From Adiantum capillus-veneris (Eukaryota; Streptophyta; Polypodiopsida; Polypodiales; Pteridaceae): a stretch of 64,000 nucleotides of DNA. Of the stretch, positions 44,522 to 54,654 are shown piece after piece. How positions within the stretch are numbered: the first letter of the stretch is position 1; each line of letters starts with the position of its first letter. Where the stretch lies: NCBI GenBank assembly GCA_014529385.2, contig CM043958.1:151326793-151390792 (forward strand), in the 5' to 3' direction. The position numbers were made by a program, and so were the translations under genes. The notes under the pieces were generated by a model. The model was not told the origin of the DNA, ran no database searches, and worked only from the letters and a program-made list of their open reading frames with translations.

Positions 44522-46068
44522 TAACAGGCTCGAGTTAATTGGCAACACATTTCAACTTCAAGAAAGGAGATTCTCGAATCGACAATCTCAAAAATTGCAT
44601 TTTATCAAATTTGCAATACAAAGACTCAAGGAATTGTGGAAATTCAAAGCTAAGTCGGTCAAATTTGCAAAACAAATCTGGCTTGGTCACTAATCGACGG
44701 TGAATTGGGGACTATTTGGCAAGCGGCTTTCAACTTCGGGTGAATCGGTGGCTAATCGGCAAGAAGAAAGTAAAGTCTTGGAGGGTCGGAAGGATTCAAT
44801 CCAGTAACTGGTTGTTATGGAGCACGGTATCGCAAAGCATAAATAGGGAGGAAAGAAAGAAGGGCGATTGGGCAAGCGGGCAAGATTAACTTTCCAACAA
44901 AATTTCATTGGCTTCTAGCAACTGCCAAGACTGCGTGGGAAGCAGCACTTGTAGTCGAAAAGCTACTCTGTCGACCTGCTCGAAATCGGCCGAAGTTAGC
45001 ATCAACAAGAACGCCTTGCCCGTGGGAGTGATTTTGCCTCCTGGCACGTGCTCAGTGGAGGACCACATCGGCCTGCAGGTCGCCATCATGTCTAGCGCGT
45101 TGTCGACCTCGCTGTCTGCACTGCCCATTGAAGCTTTTCACACCTTTTTTTTTCTCTAAAGTAAAGGTCATGCATGAAATCGATTGCCCACTAGATATCC
45201 AAAGCCGCCCATTATAGCTACCAAATTTTTTAAAACCAAAAACCTTCAAAGGCTTTTCACTTGCTACCTCGGCCGCCCATTGCAGACCTTCAATGCCTTG
45301 TTAAATCAAGCTCCAAAGCATTTTCCTTGCTGCCTTGGCCGCCCATTGCAGGTTTTGGTTTTACAAAAAAAGAAAAAAAAAAGAAAAAAAAAAAGGGAGG
45401 CAAAACACCCATTTATTTAAGCCGTCGATCACCCCTTTCTCCCAACAGAAAATTGATCAGTTATTTTCGGAAAGCCGTCCGCCCCACTCTTTGCCCTTTC
45501 AATGATCACAGTTATAATTTCAAAAGGGTGAACTCTTCAATTGACGTACACATACCAACCAAAATAACGTTCGATGACCTTTGGTTTTTCCTTTCACGGA
45601 AGCCGGTTCTACTCATTCAAGCTACGGTAAAACCTTACTTTACATTACCAACTGTGACTGCCATTAAGTTTGGGAATACAGGAGATCGGGCGCCACAAAA
45701 TTCGACCGGCTCACAGACGCACAGTCGGACTATCCATTTTTTTGGCAATTTCCTAGCAGATCGCCATTCCAGGCTGGACGCCACCGCTATTTCTCAGCTA
45801 AGTACATTACATTTCTGTTATTTATTTTACTCTTTTATTCTACATATTGCATCTGTGAATATCACCAAATAGCCTTTTTAAGTATTACCATTTAAATATT
45901 TATTAAAATATATAATAATTTTATTAAAAAAGGAGAAAAAAATGTATATAAAAACCACGCAATCAGGGCACACCTTCCTCGAGCACCCACGATTGCAGAA
46001 CAACTTCAAAATTTGCAACAATCACTCACATATGAACGCATGCAAAGGCAAGAACTTAAAGATAATTA
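44522..46068 (+). other. Leader of the younger Gypsy
   Basis: About 1.5 kb without a convincing gene. It contains three imperfect ~67-bp tandem units, each with gccgcccatt(g/a)(c/t)ag (starting near 45204, 45271 and 45338), followed by an A-rich run at about 45363-45395. The frame at 45261-45872 crosses these repeats and matches no domain. Confidence 0.6.
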
Positions 46069-47110
46069 TTGCATTCTGCACGCACCGAATCTGCACCGGC
46101 ACCCAAGAAAAACAAAATTAGCAGAAAAGCCTTCACTTTCAAGGATTTTGATGGCACTAAAGATGCTAGCACGGTTCTAGCATGGGTTAGTCAACTAGAT
46201 TACTATTTTCATGATGAAGACTTTTCCGAGCATGAAATGGTAAAATGTGCATCAAATCATCTCACTAGTAGCGCTGCATTGTGGTGGAACGCCACCAAAC
46301 AACATGGAAGAAGACCACGGTACCTGGCATGCATTTAAAAAAGTGTTTTTACCCCAATTTTTGCCCACACAGTACAAAGCTAAAGCACGACAATGGGACT
46401 TAATTCGACAGGGTCTAAATGAAGATGTACAGGGTTAGACTGACCGTTTTTGGGATTGTTTAATTCAATTGCAAGCTATTGAACATGTTAGTCGCAGGAA
46501 ATTGAAGCGAAAGTACATATCATGCTTGGCACTACAAATTGGTGTTGAGGTCGATATGTTCGAACCAGATTCTCTGTCCAAGGCTATTAATTTGGCTCTC
46601 AACGCAGAAAAGAAGAAAGGTGGACAATCCTCTCACACTGATCAACCTGCTAACACTAACCGCAACAAGAGACCTCCTTCCTCTACTAACTGACAGAAAC
46701 AAACACCAAAGCCGTACTTTTTTCAAGAGACGTAGATTCGAAAATTCTCCTACTACTCCTACAAGCAACAACAACACCAACACCCAGCAAGGCAACCAAA
46801 ATTCTTTCAACCAACGTTCTCCTTCAACTTCTAATGGTAACAAAAAAGTGAAATGTTTTAGATGCTTTCAGTACGGTCACTATGCAGATAAGTGCCCAAC
46901 TGGTCATGCTAAGGGCAATGGTCAATCCAATGGCCATTCCAATGGAGTCAACAGAAATTCAAGTCAGAAACCCTTCAACAACAACCGCCCCAATGGAGCT
47001 ACTCTTAACCTCATCGAAGATGCTACTCCCGACGACAATGAAGTGGAAGCTAATTACGGTGAGGGATATGATCTTGATTATGATAACGATGACAACCCAT
47101 CCTCGGGTAC
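46069..47110 (+). pseudogene. gag: Gypsy gag
   Basis: The capsid part reads FKDFDGTKDASTVLAWVSQL, YYFHDEDFSEHEMVKCASNH and ALWWN. After a frameshift near 46310 it continues HAFKKVFLPQFLPTQYKAKA, LIRQGLNEDVQ, a TAG at about 46436, TDRFWD, and LALQIGVEVDMFEPDSL. A second frameshift near 46690 leads to a zinc knuckle CFRCFQYGHYADKC (perfect CX2CX4HX4C) near 46857 and an Asn/Ser/Gly-rich tail. These are the landmarks of chromovirus-type gag. No ATG can be assigned with confidence; the frame is open from a little upstream of 46069. Two frameshifts and one stop inactivate it. Confidence 0.88.
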
Positions 47111-47719
47111 TCTAATATCTCTTCACACTTTGTTTAAAGTGCAAGGCACTGTTAAGGGTGAAAGTGTCACCATTCTGTTAGATGATGGTAGTAGCCATGA
47201 TTTCATTTCCACACGATTGGCACAACAACTATCTCTCTCTGAAATCTCATCACCTCACAAGGTCAAAACTATTTTTAATAATCAACATTTTAATTGTAAA
47301 ACCCAAGTCACCGTTGAAGTTTGCATTGGTGAATTCACACAAGCACGTACATTTTTGGTAGCACCATTGCATGGTCTTGATATGATTTTGGGAATGCCAT
47401 TTCGTCATGAATTTGACACGTTGATTAATTATAAAACACGTACAATGTCTCTCACTCATAATAATAAAAATTTCTCCATCCAAGCAACACTGGCACATCA
47501 AAAATTTCCACTCCTCTCTTACACTCAAGCAAAAAGAGCAATTCGAAAACAGGGGAAAACATATCTAGTATTGGTAAATCAAATTTCTGTTGAAACTGAA
47601 ACTTCGCGTAACTCCGCACACGATGAATTTCTCTCACAATTTAAAGATTGTTTCATGCATGATCTGCCACCTGGAATTCCACCATCACACCCAGAAGACC
47701 ACAAAATTGACATTATACC
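47111..47719 (+). pseudogene. pol: Gypsy aspartic protease and linker
   Basis: In the same frame as the end of gag, VTILLDDGSSHDFISTRLAQ is the retroviral-type aspartic protease active site; the usual DSG or DTG reads DDG here. LHGLDMILGMPF is the C-terminal protease motif, followed by the [14 protein letters not shown] linker leading into reverse transcriptase. The protease would cut the polyprotein. The Ser to Asp change beside the catalytic Asp might impair it. A frameshift near 47725 separates it from reverse transcriptase. Confidence 0.85.
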
Positions 47720-48503
47720 ATGTGTGAACCTCCTTGTAGAGCACCTTATCGTGTAAATCCAACCGCACACAGGGAGATACAAACTCAAATTACTGATTTA
47801 CTTGACCGAGGCCTAATTCGACCTAGTAGTTCACCATACGGAGCTCCAGTACTTCTTGTCAAGAAGAAAAATGGAACCTTTCGTATGTGTATCGACTATA
47901 GAGCTTTAAACAAGATCACCATTAAGAATAGGTTTCCTATTTCTAGAGTGGATGATCTATTAGACAAACTGAAAGGGGCAAACATCTTTAGCAAAATTGA
48001 CCTTAAATCAGGGTACCATCAAGTTAAAATCTTTGAACATGATGTCTACAAAACTGCTTTTAGAACACAAACTCGACACTATGAATTCCTTGTCATGCCA
48101 TTTGGTTTGACAAATGCACCAGCCACCTTCACACGCATGATGAATAGAATTTTCATTGACCATCAAGATTTTTTTATTTTTTGATGACATTTTTGTATTC
48201 AGTAAATATGAAGAAGAGCTTAAACAACATTTAACACGTGTATTTGATTTGCTTGCACAAAATCACTTGTATTTGAATCCAAAAAAGAGTTCATTTTTCC
48301 AATCTGCAATTGAATATTTGGGACATATTGTATCGGATAAAGGAATACATGTCGATCCAAAGAAAATTGAAGCCATTCAGTCATGGCCTAGACCCAAAAA
48401 CTTGCATGAGCTACGTTTTTTTATCGGTATTTGTAGCTATTACAGGAAATTTGCTCGTAATTTTGCTTACAAATCACATTGCACTTGTATTGCAATTGCC
48501 TGA
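47720..48503 (+). pseudogene. pol: Gypsy reverse transcriptase, frameshifted and shortened
   Basis: The domain runs from [20 protein letters not shown] through [54 protein letters not shown] and [21 protein letters not shown] one-base indel in a T run near 48175 shifts the frame just before the catalytic FDDIFVFSK (Asp codons 48183-48188; the usual YVDD or YLDD reads FFDD). It continues YLGHIVSDKGIHVDPKK and FFIGICSYYRKFARNF, then breaks. Compared with relatives, roughly 30-40 residues of the connection before RNase H are deleted near 48470. Confidence 0.88.
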
Positions 48504-50199
48504 TTTTGAAAGATCATTCTTTGTGGTAGTCACTGATGCTAGTAGAAAAGGTATCGATGTAGTCCTTATGGAAGATAACCATCCAATTGCCTTTGAAAGT
48601 CGTAAATTCAAACCATCTGAAACAAAGTTCAGTACTTATGATAAAGAGTTAACTGCTGTGGTACATGCATTGAAAATTTGGAAACACTATGTAATGGGTA
48701 CTGACTTGATCATTAAAACTGATCAACAAAGTATCAAATATTTACTTTCTCAGCCCTTAATAGATGATAGATATATTAAGTGGCCCGCTTATATTCAAAG
48801 TTTTCAGGCCAACATGCAATACCAACCTGGTAAAGAAAACGTTGTAGCTGATGCTTTGAGTAGAAGACCCTCACTTAATCATCTATCAACCATTACGGGA
48901 ACTTCATTTGATACTATGCCTGACACTTATGCACATGATGATGACTTCAAAATGACATGGTTGCATATGCTTGATAATTCTGTGCACACATTCCTCGAAT
49001 ACACTATTCAAGAAAACTTCCTTTATTTCAAACAAAAATTGTGTGTAACTAAACCTTTCCGTACATTAATTATTGAAGAATTGCACAAACCACCTTATGC
49101 TGGACATAGAGGATTTGCTGCAACTTTTCAAAATTTATGTCATGATTTCTATTGGCCTACTATGAGAATGGATGTTAAACAGTATGTTTCAACTTGTTTG
49201 ATTTGTCAAAAAATCAAAGCAGCTATAAGTAAGAAATTGGGACTTTTACACCCTCTCTCCATTCCTGAAAGGCCTTGGAAACACATTTCAATGGATTTTG
49301 TTACTGGTTTCCTGCTCAAAATGCACAAACATGACATGATATGGACTATTATAGACCGTTTCTCTAAACAAGCATATTTCATTCCTTGTAAGGAAACACT
49401 TACAGCACATCAAGCTGCACTTTTGTTTCTTAAGACTGTTTTCCCACATCATGGTTTGCCTAAAGTGATTATTTCTGATCAAGATTCAAAATTTTGTAGT
49501 GCTTTTTGGACCACTGTGTTTGAAAATCTTGGCACTACACTTGACTTCACTTCTGCATTTCATCTTGAATCTAATGGTCTAACCGAAGTCACCAACCGCA
49601 CTATTATTGACTTGTTAAAGGCTTATGTTTCTTCTCAACCTAAGAAATGGGATGATTACTTGCATATTTTACAATTTGCATACAACAACACCACTCACAC
49701 TGCCACAGGTAAATCTCCATTTGAAATTGTATATGGTCACTCTCTTCCTACTCCTGCTTCACGTCTTTCTAATCTTGTGCCTGTCGCTGATAATTTCACT
49801 ACTGACTTTCATGACATTTATGCAAGTGTGCATTCTGCCATTAAACACTCACAAGAAATTTACACCAAGCATGCTAACAAACACCGCAAAGCATACCAAT
49901 TCAAAGAAGGTGATCATGTTTTACTTAGCATCGAAAAACGAAGGATCAAAAGTGTTGATACCAATGTCTTTGTTAAGCTTGCTCCTCGTTTTTATGGACC
50001 TTTTAAAATTTCAGATGTCATTAATGATGTTTCTTTTCGTTTAGAACTACCTGCACATTGGCATATTCACAATGCCTTTCACATTAGTCTTTTACGCCCA
50101 TTCCGAGGACCCCTACCTACACACCACATTTTTGAAGACCCACCTTCACTTGTAGACAAAGAAGAACCGTTACCTTTTGACTTTCAAGGGCCACCCTAG
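48466..50199 (+). pseudogene. pol: Gypsy RNase H and integrase, truncated before the chromodomain
   Basis: RNase H reads LPDFERSFFVVVTDASRKGI, STYDKELTAVVHALKIWKHY and LIIKTDQQSIKYLLSQP, ending GKENVVADALSRRPS. Integrase follows with the zinc-binding H...H...C..C part (HKPPYAGHRGFAATF, CLICQKIK). The catalytic triad is intact: SMDFVTG (Asp at 49294), IISDQDSKF (Asp at 49477) and LTEVTNRT (Glu at 49585). The C-terminus reads FYGPFKISDVINDVSFRLEL and HISLLRPFRGPLP. The frame then ends at FQGPP. Compared with the copy at 53.9-54.2 kb, some 75 bases spanning the start of the chromodomain are missing and the remainder is out of frame. This is the longest open frame of the element. Confidence 0.92.
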
Positions 50200-50331
50200 A
50201 GAGGATGCCAAATGGATGCCTGAAAAGTTTTTTCGCAACTTCCTCGACCTTCTCCACAGTTTCCATCACTCACGGTCCAGTTGATTCTCTATTGAGCAAC
50301 TGAGGACAGTTGCTAACCCTGGTGGGAGGGA

Positions 50332-50991
50332 TGTTACGAAACTGAGCACCCTCCTGTTGTAGTGGTTAGCTGCAATTGGGATAGCTGGCGTAATGGTTAA
50401 TTATGTGATTTTTAGTTATTTTCTAATTGAATTGATGATGATTTTGTAGAGTGGAATGCGGGGAGTTGATGAAGAGGCGCCAGCAATTACTCTTGGCCAT
50501 TTTATAATTGCACAGTATTTTAAAATCTCATTTCAATAAGCCACTATGGCTCTGTAAATATTTGTAGTGGGAACTCCCCTTATGGGTCATGCAAGAACTA
50601 ATGAGCTTCACTCATTTACAAAAGTGAAGTGGTTGTAAAAAGAGGGGCCTCAATTTTTGGCACCTTAAACTCAAAAATAATATATTGAATACCAACTCCA
50701 CAAGAGAGGTGCCGTGGAGTTTGGGGCTAGATTTAGGCCTTTCTCTTGCAGATTCTCCTCTCTACTCTCTTACGCTATGGTTATTTTGTTGTGTACTCTC
50801 TAATATAATCTCCATCCCTTACACATCTCTTACACTCTCTTACAAGCATGTCTATGTCAATTCTATGTTCACTGTGTGTGTGTGTGTGCGTGTGCTTGGA
50901 AATTGGAAGAAGAAGTGGACAGGCTGATGGTGATGCTTGGGAGTTTGTGTTGAATAGTTTAAGCGGTTGATCTCCCCCTCTTCTCCCAACA
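50332..50991 (+). mobile_element. 3' LTR of the younger Gypsy
   Basis: It begins TGTTACGAAACTGAGCACC directly after the polypurine tract and ends TTCTCCCAACA. It has roughly 20 substitutions relative to the 5' LTR and a much shorter (TG)n tract (about 50875-50895). Confidence 0.93.
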
Positions 50992-50996
50992 CCTTG

Positions 50997-52265
50997 TGCT
51001 TCTACAAGTGTGTGTACTGTTTTTGAGAGAGAAAGAAAAAAACTCGATTACCTCTCGTATTATGCCGTTATCTGCTTGCTCGGAGGCTCAAAGTGCTACG
51101 TTGATTGTTGTGCGCGTGCTCCGTATGCCGTTGGGTGAGAGGGGAGTTGCCCAGCAAGCAATAGGAGCTTTCATTAGGTTGAGAGAGAAGTTACACTGCA
51201 AGCCCAAGGGGGCCTTTGGTAGGGTGAGAGGAAGATTGCGCATTATGTTGAAGGGCTACTCGCAAGGTGAGCGAGAGAGAGAAGCTGCATGGTTTGCTGT
51301 AGCTAACGGTAGTCCGTGTGCTTATCAGGTGTTAATACATAGTAAGCTTGTGTGTTTCACAGAGCCTTTGTAAAGTAAAGCCTTGCGTTCAAGCTTATGC
51401 ACATCACGTTATTTATAAAAGGTCTTGTAGATGGTGCATTAATTGAGCATGTGCAAGTACTATTGGGAAAGTATAGCCACCCACCGGGTGCTACTAAAAA
51501 TACCCCCCTTAGCCATTTAGGATTATCTCTTTTCCCCGTTTATGAAAAAAAAAAAATATCTTTAACACATGGCCAACTGCAGTCCGTGCGTTATAAGGTG
51601 TTGTTAGAGGGCTTTTGTGCTTCTCAAGGTCTATGCAATACACAATCTGGAACTTGCGCTATCAGTTGCAAATAGAGTGCCTGTGTGTTTCTCAAAGCCA
51701 AGTCAATACAGTTTGCACTCTATCTCCATTCGCATATCGTTACTTATAAAAAATCTTGTAATCGGTGCATTAACTAAGCATGTGCAAGTAGTTCTCTTGG
51801 GCAAGTGTATCCACCCATTGGGTGTTGCTAAAAATACCCCTTTAACCATTTAGGACTTCCATCAATTATTCAAAAACTAATATCTTTAACAATGGGGATT
51901 TATTTATTCAAAGGTTTTGTACATTTTTTGGTGACTTCCACTAAAAATACAAAATAAAAACCATTCCATGCGGGAAATGTTTACAAAAAAAGCCATACAG
52001 CTTGTTTTTTTTTTTTTAAACTTCAATTGTGTCTTGCTTGGAGTCATATTCCATCTCCAATTCCGTCCATCACTCATCCGCTAATGAAGTAGTTGCATGT
52101 GCCATGGTAAAGGGTTAGTAGATCTCTAGTGGCATGTCGTCAACACTTGTGCAATTTTATTTAATTTTTAGATATATCAATGGTTTTATATATTTTGTGT
52201 GCATGTGCATGTGTGTGCGTGTGATATCAAAGGGTGCTACCTGTATGTGACATATGTTCGATATA

Positions 52266-52266
<1 letters not shown>
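50997..52266. other. Internal sequence of the old Gypsy, with a diverged direct repeat
   Basis: No gag or pol is recognisable. Two related segments occur in the same order: about 51310-51535 and 51577-51845. Both contain agtccgtg(t/c)g, a gtgtttctca or cttctcaa block, then gttatttataaaaggtcttgta with ggtgcattaa(t/c)t, and ctaaaaatacccc. The frame at 50996-51373 has no known domain. Confidence 0.5.

Positions 52267-52268
<2 letters not shown>

Positions 52269-52330
<62 letters not shown>
52269..52330. repeat. (TG)n microsatellite
   Basis: About 31 uninterrupted TG units directly before the surviving pol of the old Gypsy. The adjoining frame that begins with repeated Cys-Val is an artefact. 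Confidence 0.95.
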
Positions 52331-52334
<4 letters not shown>

Positions 52335-52344
52335 GATAGATCAT

Positions 52345-54172
52345 TCTATTGATGCTAGTGGAAAATGTATCGATGCAGTTCTTATGCAAGATAACCATCC
52401 ACTCGTATTTGAAAGTCGTAAATTTAAACCGTCTAAAGCAAATTTTAGTACATATGACAAAGAGTTGAGAGTTGTTGTACATGCCTTGAAAACTTGGAAA
52501 CATTATTTAATGGGTGCTGATTTAATCATCAATACTGATCAACAAAGTATCAAGTACTTATTGTCTCAACCCTTAATAGATGATGGATATATTAAGTGGG
52601 CTACCTTCATTCAAAGTTTTCGACCCAACATTCAATACCAACCTGGTAAGAAAAATGTTGTACCTGATGCTTTGAGTCGAAGACCCTCTCTTAATAATCT
52701 ATCAACCATTACGGGTACTTCATTTGATTCAATTCCTGAAACTTATGCACAAGATGATGATTTCAAAACCACATGGTTGCATATGATTGACAATTCTGTG
52801 CACACGTTTTTGGAGAAATACATTATTCAAGAAAACTTTGTTTATTTCAAACAGAAATTGTGTGTAACTAAACCTTTTTGTACATTAATCATTGAAGAAT
52901 TGCACAAACCACCCTATGCTAAACATAGAGGATTTGCTGTTACTTTTTAAAACTTATGTTGTGATTTCTATTGGCCTGCTATGAAAAATGATGTTAAACA
53001 GTATGTTTCAACTTGTTTGATTTGTCAAAAGATCAAAGCAGCAACATGTAAGAAATTGGGACTTTTACACCCTCTCCCTAATCTTGAAAACTTTTCAATG
53101 GATTTTGTTACTGAATTGTCACTCACTACTCACAAGCATGATATGATTTGGACTGTTATTGTCCGTTTTTCCTAAACAAGCATACTTGATTCCTTGTAAG
53201 AAAACACTCATAGCACATCAAGATGCACTTCTATTTCTTAAAGTTGTCTTTCCACATCATGGTTTGCTTAAAGTCATAATATCTAATCAAAATTCCAATT
53301 TTTGTAGTGCTTTTTGGACTACTATTTTTGAAAATCTTGGAACTACACTTGACTTTACTTCCACACTCCATCCTGAATCTAATGGTCAAACCAAAGTCAC
53401 TAATTGCACTATCATTGATGTGCTAAAAGCCTATGTTTCTTCTCAACCCAAGAAATGGGACGATTACCTGCACATTCTACAATTTGCATATAACAACACC
53501 ACTCACACTACCACAAGTAAATCTCCATTTGAAATTGTGTATGGTTATTTTCTACCTACTCTTGCTTCACGTCTTTCTAATGTTGTGCCTGTCGTTGATG
53601 ATTTTACTGATTTTTATGATATTTATGCAAGTGTGCATTATGCCATTAAACATTCACAATAACTTTACATTAAGCATGCCAACAAGCATTGCAAGGCACA
53701 CCATTTCAAGGAAAGTGATTATGTTATGCTTTGCATTGAAAAATGAAGGATCAAAAGTGTTGATACTAATGTTTTTGTTAAACTTGCTCCTCGTTTTTAT
53801 GGTTCATTCAAATTTTTTGTTGTGATCAATGATGTTTCATTTTGTTTAGACTTACCTTTACATTGGCACATTCACAATGCATACCACATTAGTCTTTTAA
53901 GACCTTTTAGAGGATCTCTATCTATACATTACATTTACGAGGATCCACCTTCACTTGTGGACCAAGAAAAACAACTCATCCCTACACAAATAGTTGATCA
54001 CGAGACCACCGCCACATGCACTAGCATGGTTTATCACCACTATCTTTTGACTTTCAAAGGCCACCCTAGAGAAGATGCCAAATGGATGCCTGAAAGTTTT
54101 TATGCAGCTTCCCAGACCTTCTCCACACTTTCCATCACTCATGGTCCATTCGATTCTCTATTGAGAAACTGA
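52345..54172 (+). pseudogene. pol: Old Gypsy RNase H, integrase and chromodomain
   Basis: The sequence parallels 48530-50199 of the younger copy but is more decayed. RNase H starts abruptly at DASGKCIDAVLMQDNHP and ends VVPDALSRRPS. Integrase has its zinc-binding part (HKPPYAKHRGF, CLICQKIK) and SMDFVTEL. Two catalytic residues are changed: Asp to Asn at 53285 (IISNQNSNF) and Glu to Lys at 53393 (QTKVTNCT). A stop at 52948, a frameshift near 53165 and stops near 53660 and 53744 break it. Near 54030-54110, VYHHYLLTFKGHPREDAKWM has the chromodomain pattern (YLV.W.G.....TWEP), identifying the family as a chromovirus. This part is deleted in the younger copy. Confidence 0.9.
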
Positions 54173-54199
54173 GGATAATTGCTATCCCTGGTGGGAGGG

Positions 54200-54654
54200 G
54201 CACCCTCCTATTGTATGTGGTTAATTGTAATTGGCATAGCTGGCTTAATGATTAATTATGTGTTGTCTATTTTATTTTACTCATAGTGAGCTGTAGATTA
54301 AAATTTTGGGAGTTGAGAAGGAGGCATCGAAAAATAATAACCCTCACGATCATTTTACCTTTGCACAGTTGTTTGGACTTTTATTCAATAAGCCACTATG
54401 GCTGCTTGTAAATAGCTCTAGTGAGAACTCACCCTTAGGGACATACAATAAGTGATGTGCTCCACTCAAGTACTAAAGTGGACTAGATTTCACTCTATCC
54501 TTGTCAATCTATTCTCTTGTGTCTGTGTGTGCTATCATAGTCTAGGTGTGTGTGTGTGTGTACTTGGATTTGGGAGAGATGTGACATGTTGATGGTGAAG
54601 TCTATGATGAATTGTTAAATTGTCCAAACAATTGATCTCCCCTCCATTCCAACA
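54200..54654 (+). mobile_element. 3' LTR of the old Gypsy element
   Basis: It begins at caccctcctattg directly after the ggtgggagggg purine tract; the first ~14 bases of the LTR are deleted. It lacks about 200 bases present in the 5' copy, between the aagtgga(c/a)tagat block and the cttgtcaatctattctctt block. It ends TTCCAACA, followed by TAATT. Confidence 0.8.

Larger units (their letters stand above)
43823..50991 (+). mobile_element. Younger Gypsy element nested in the old one
   Basis: The element is 7169 bp with TG...CA ends and a perfect CCTTG target duplication (43818-43822, 50992-50996). It has LTRs of 686 and 660 bp, a Met-tRNA primer site at 44510-44521 and a polypurine tract (ggtgggaggga) at 50321-50331. 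Gag, protease, reverse transcriptase, RNase H and integrase follow in Gypsy order. The LTRs are about 97% identical outside a (TG)n run. Frameshifts and deletions in pol make it non-functional today. Confidence 0.95.
41665..54654 (+). mobile_element. Old chromovirus-type Gypsy element, interrupted
   Basis: The left LTR begins TGTAACAAG at 41665 and the right LTR ends CCAACA at 54654. Both are flanked by TAATT (41660-41664 and 54655-54659), a perfect target duplication 13 kb apart. The two LTRs resemble each other more than the LTRs of the younger element nested between them at 43823-50991. Without that insertion the old element is about 5.8 kb. It retains RNase H, integrase and chromodomain at 52345-54172, but gag, protease and reverse transcriptase are missing or unrecognisable. 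Confidence 0.8.

Noticed and set aside
45261-45872. 203-codon plus-strand frame in the Gypsy leader
   Set aside because: It runs through tandem repeats and an A-rich run (Lys stretch), matches no domain and sits in a region that is leader in related elements.
51397-51853. Small plus-strand frames in the direct-repeat region as genes
   Set aside because: No domain, and they follow from the same repeated DNA in two places.
52234-52344. Cys-Val repeat at the start of the frame leading into old Gypsy RNase H
   Set aside because: It is the (TG)n run read in frame; the protein homology begins only at about 52345.
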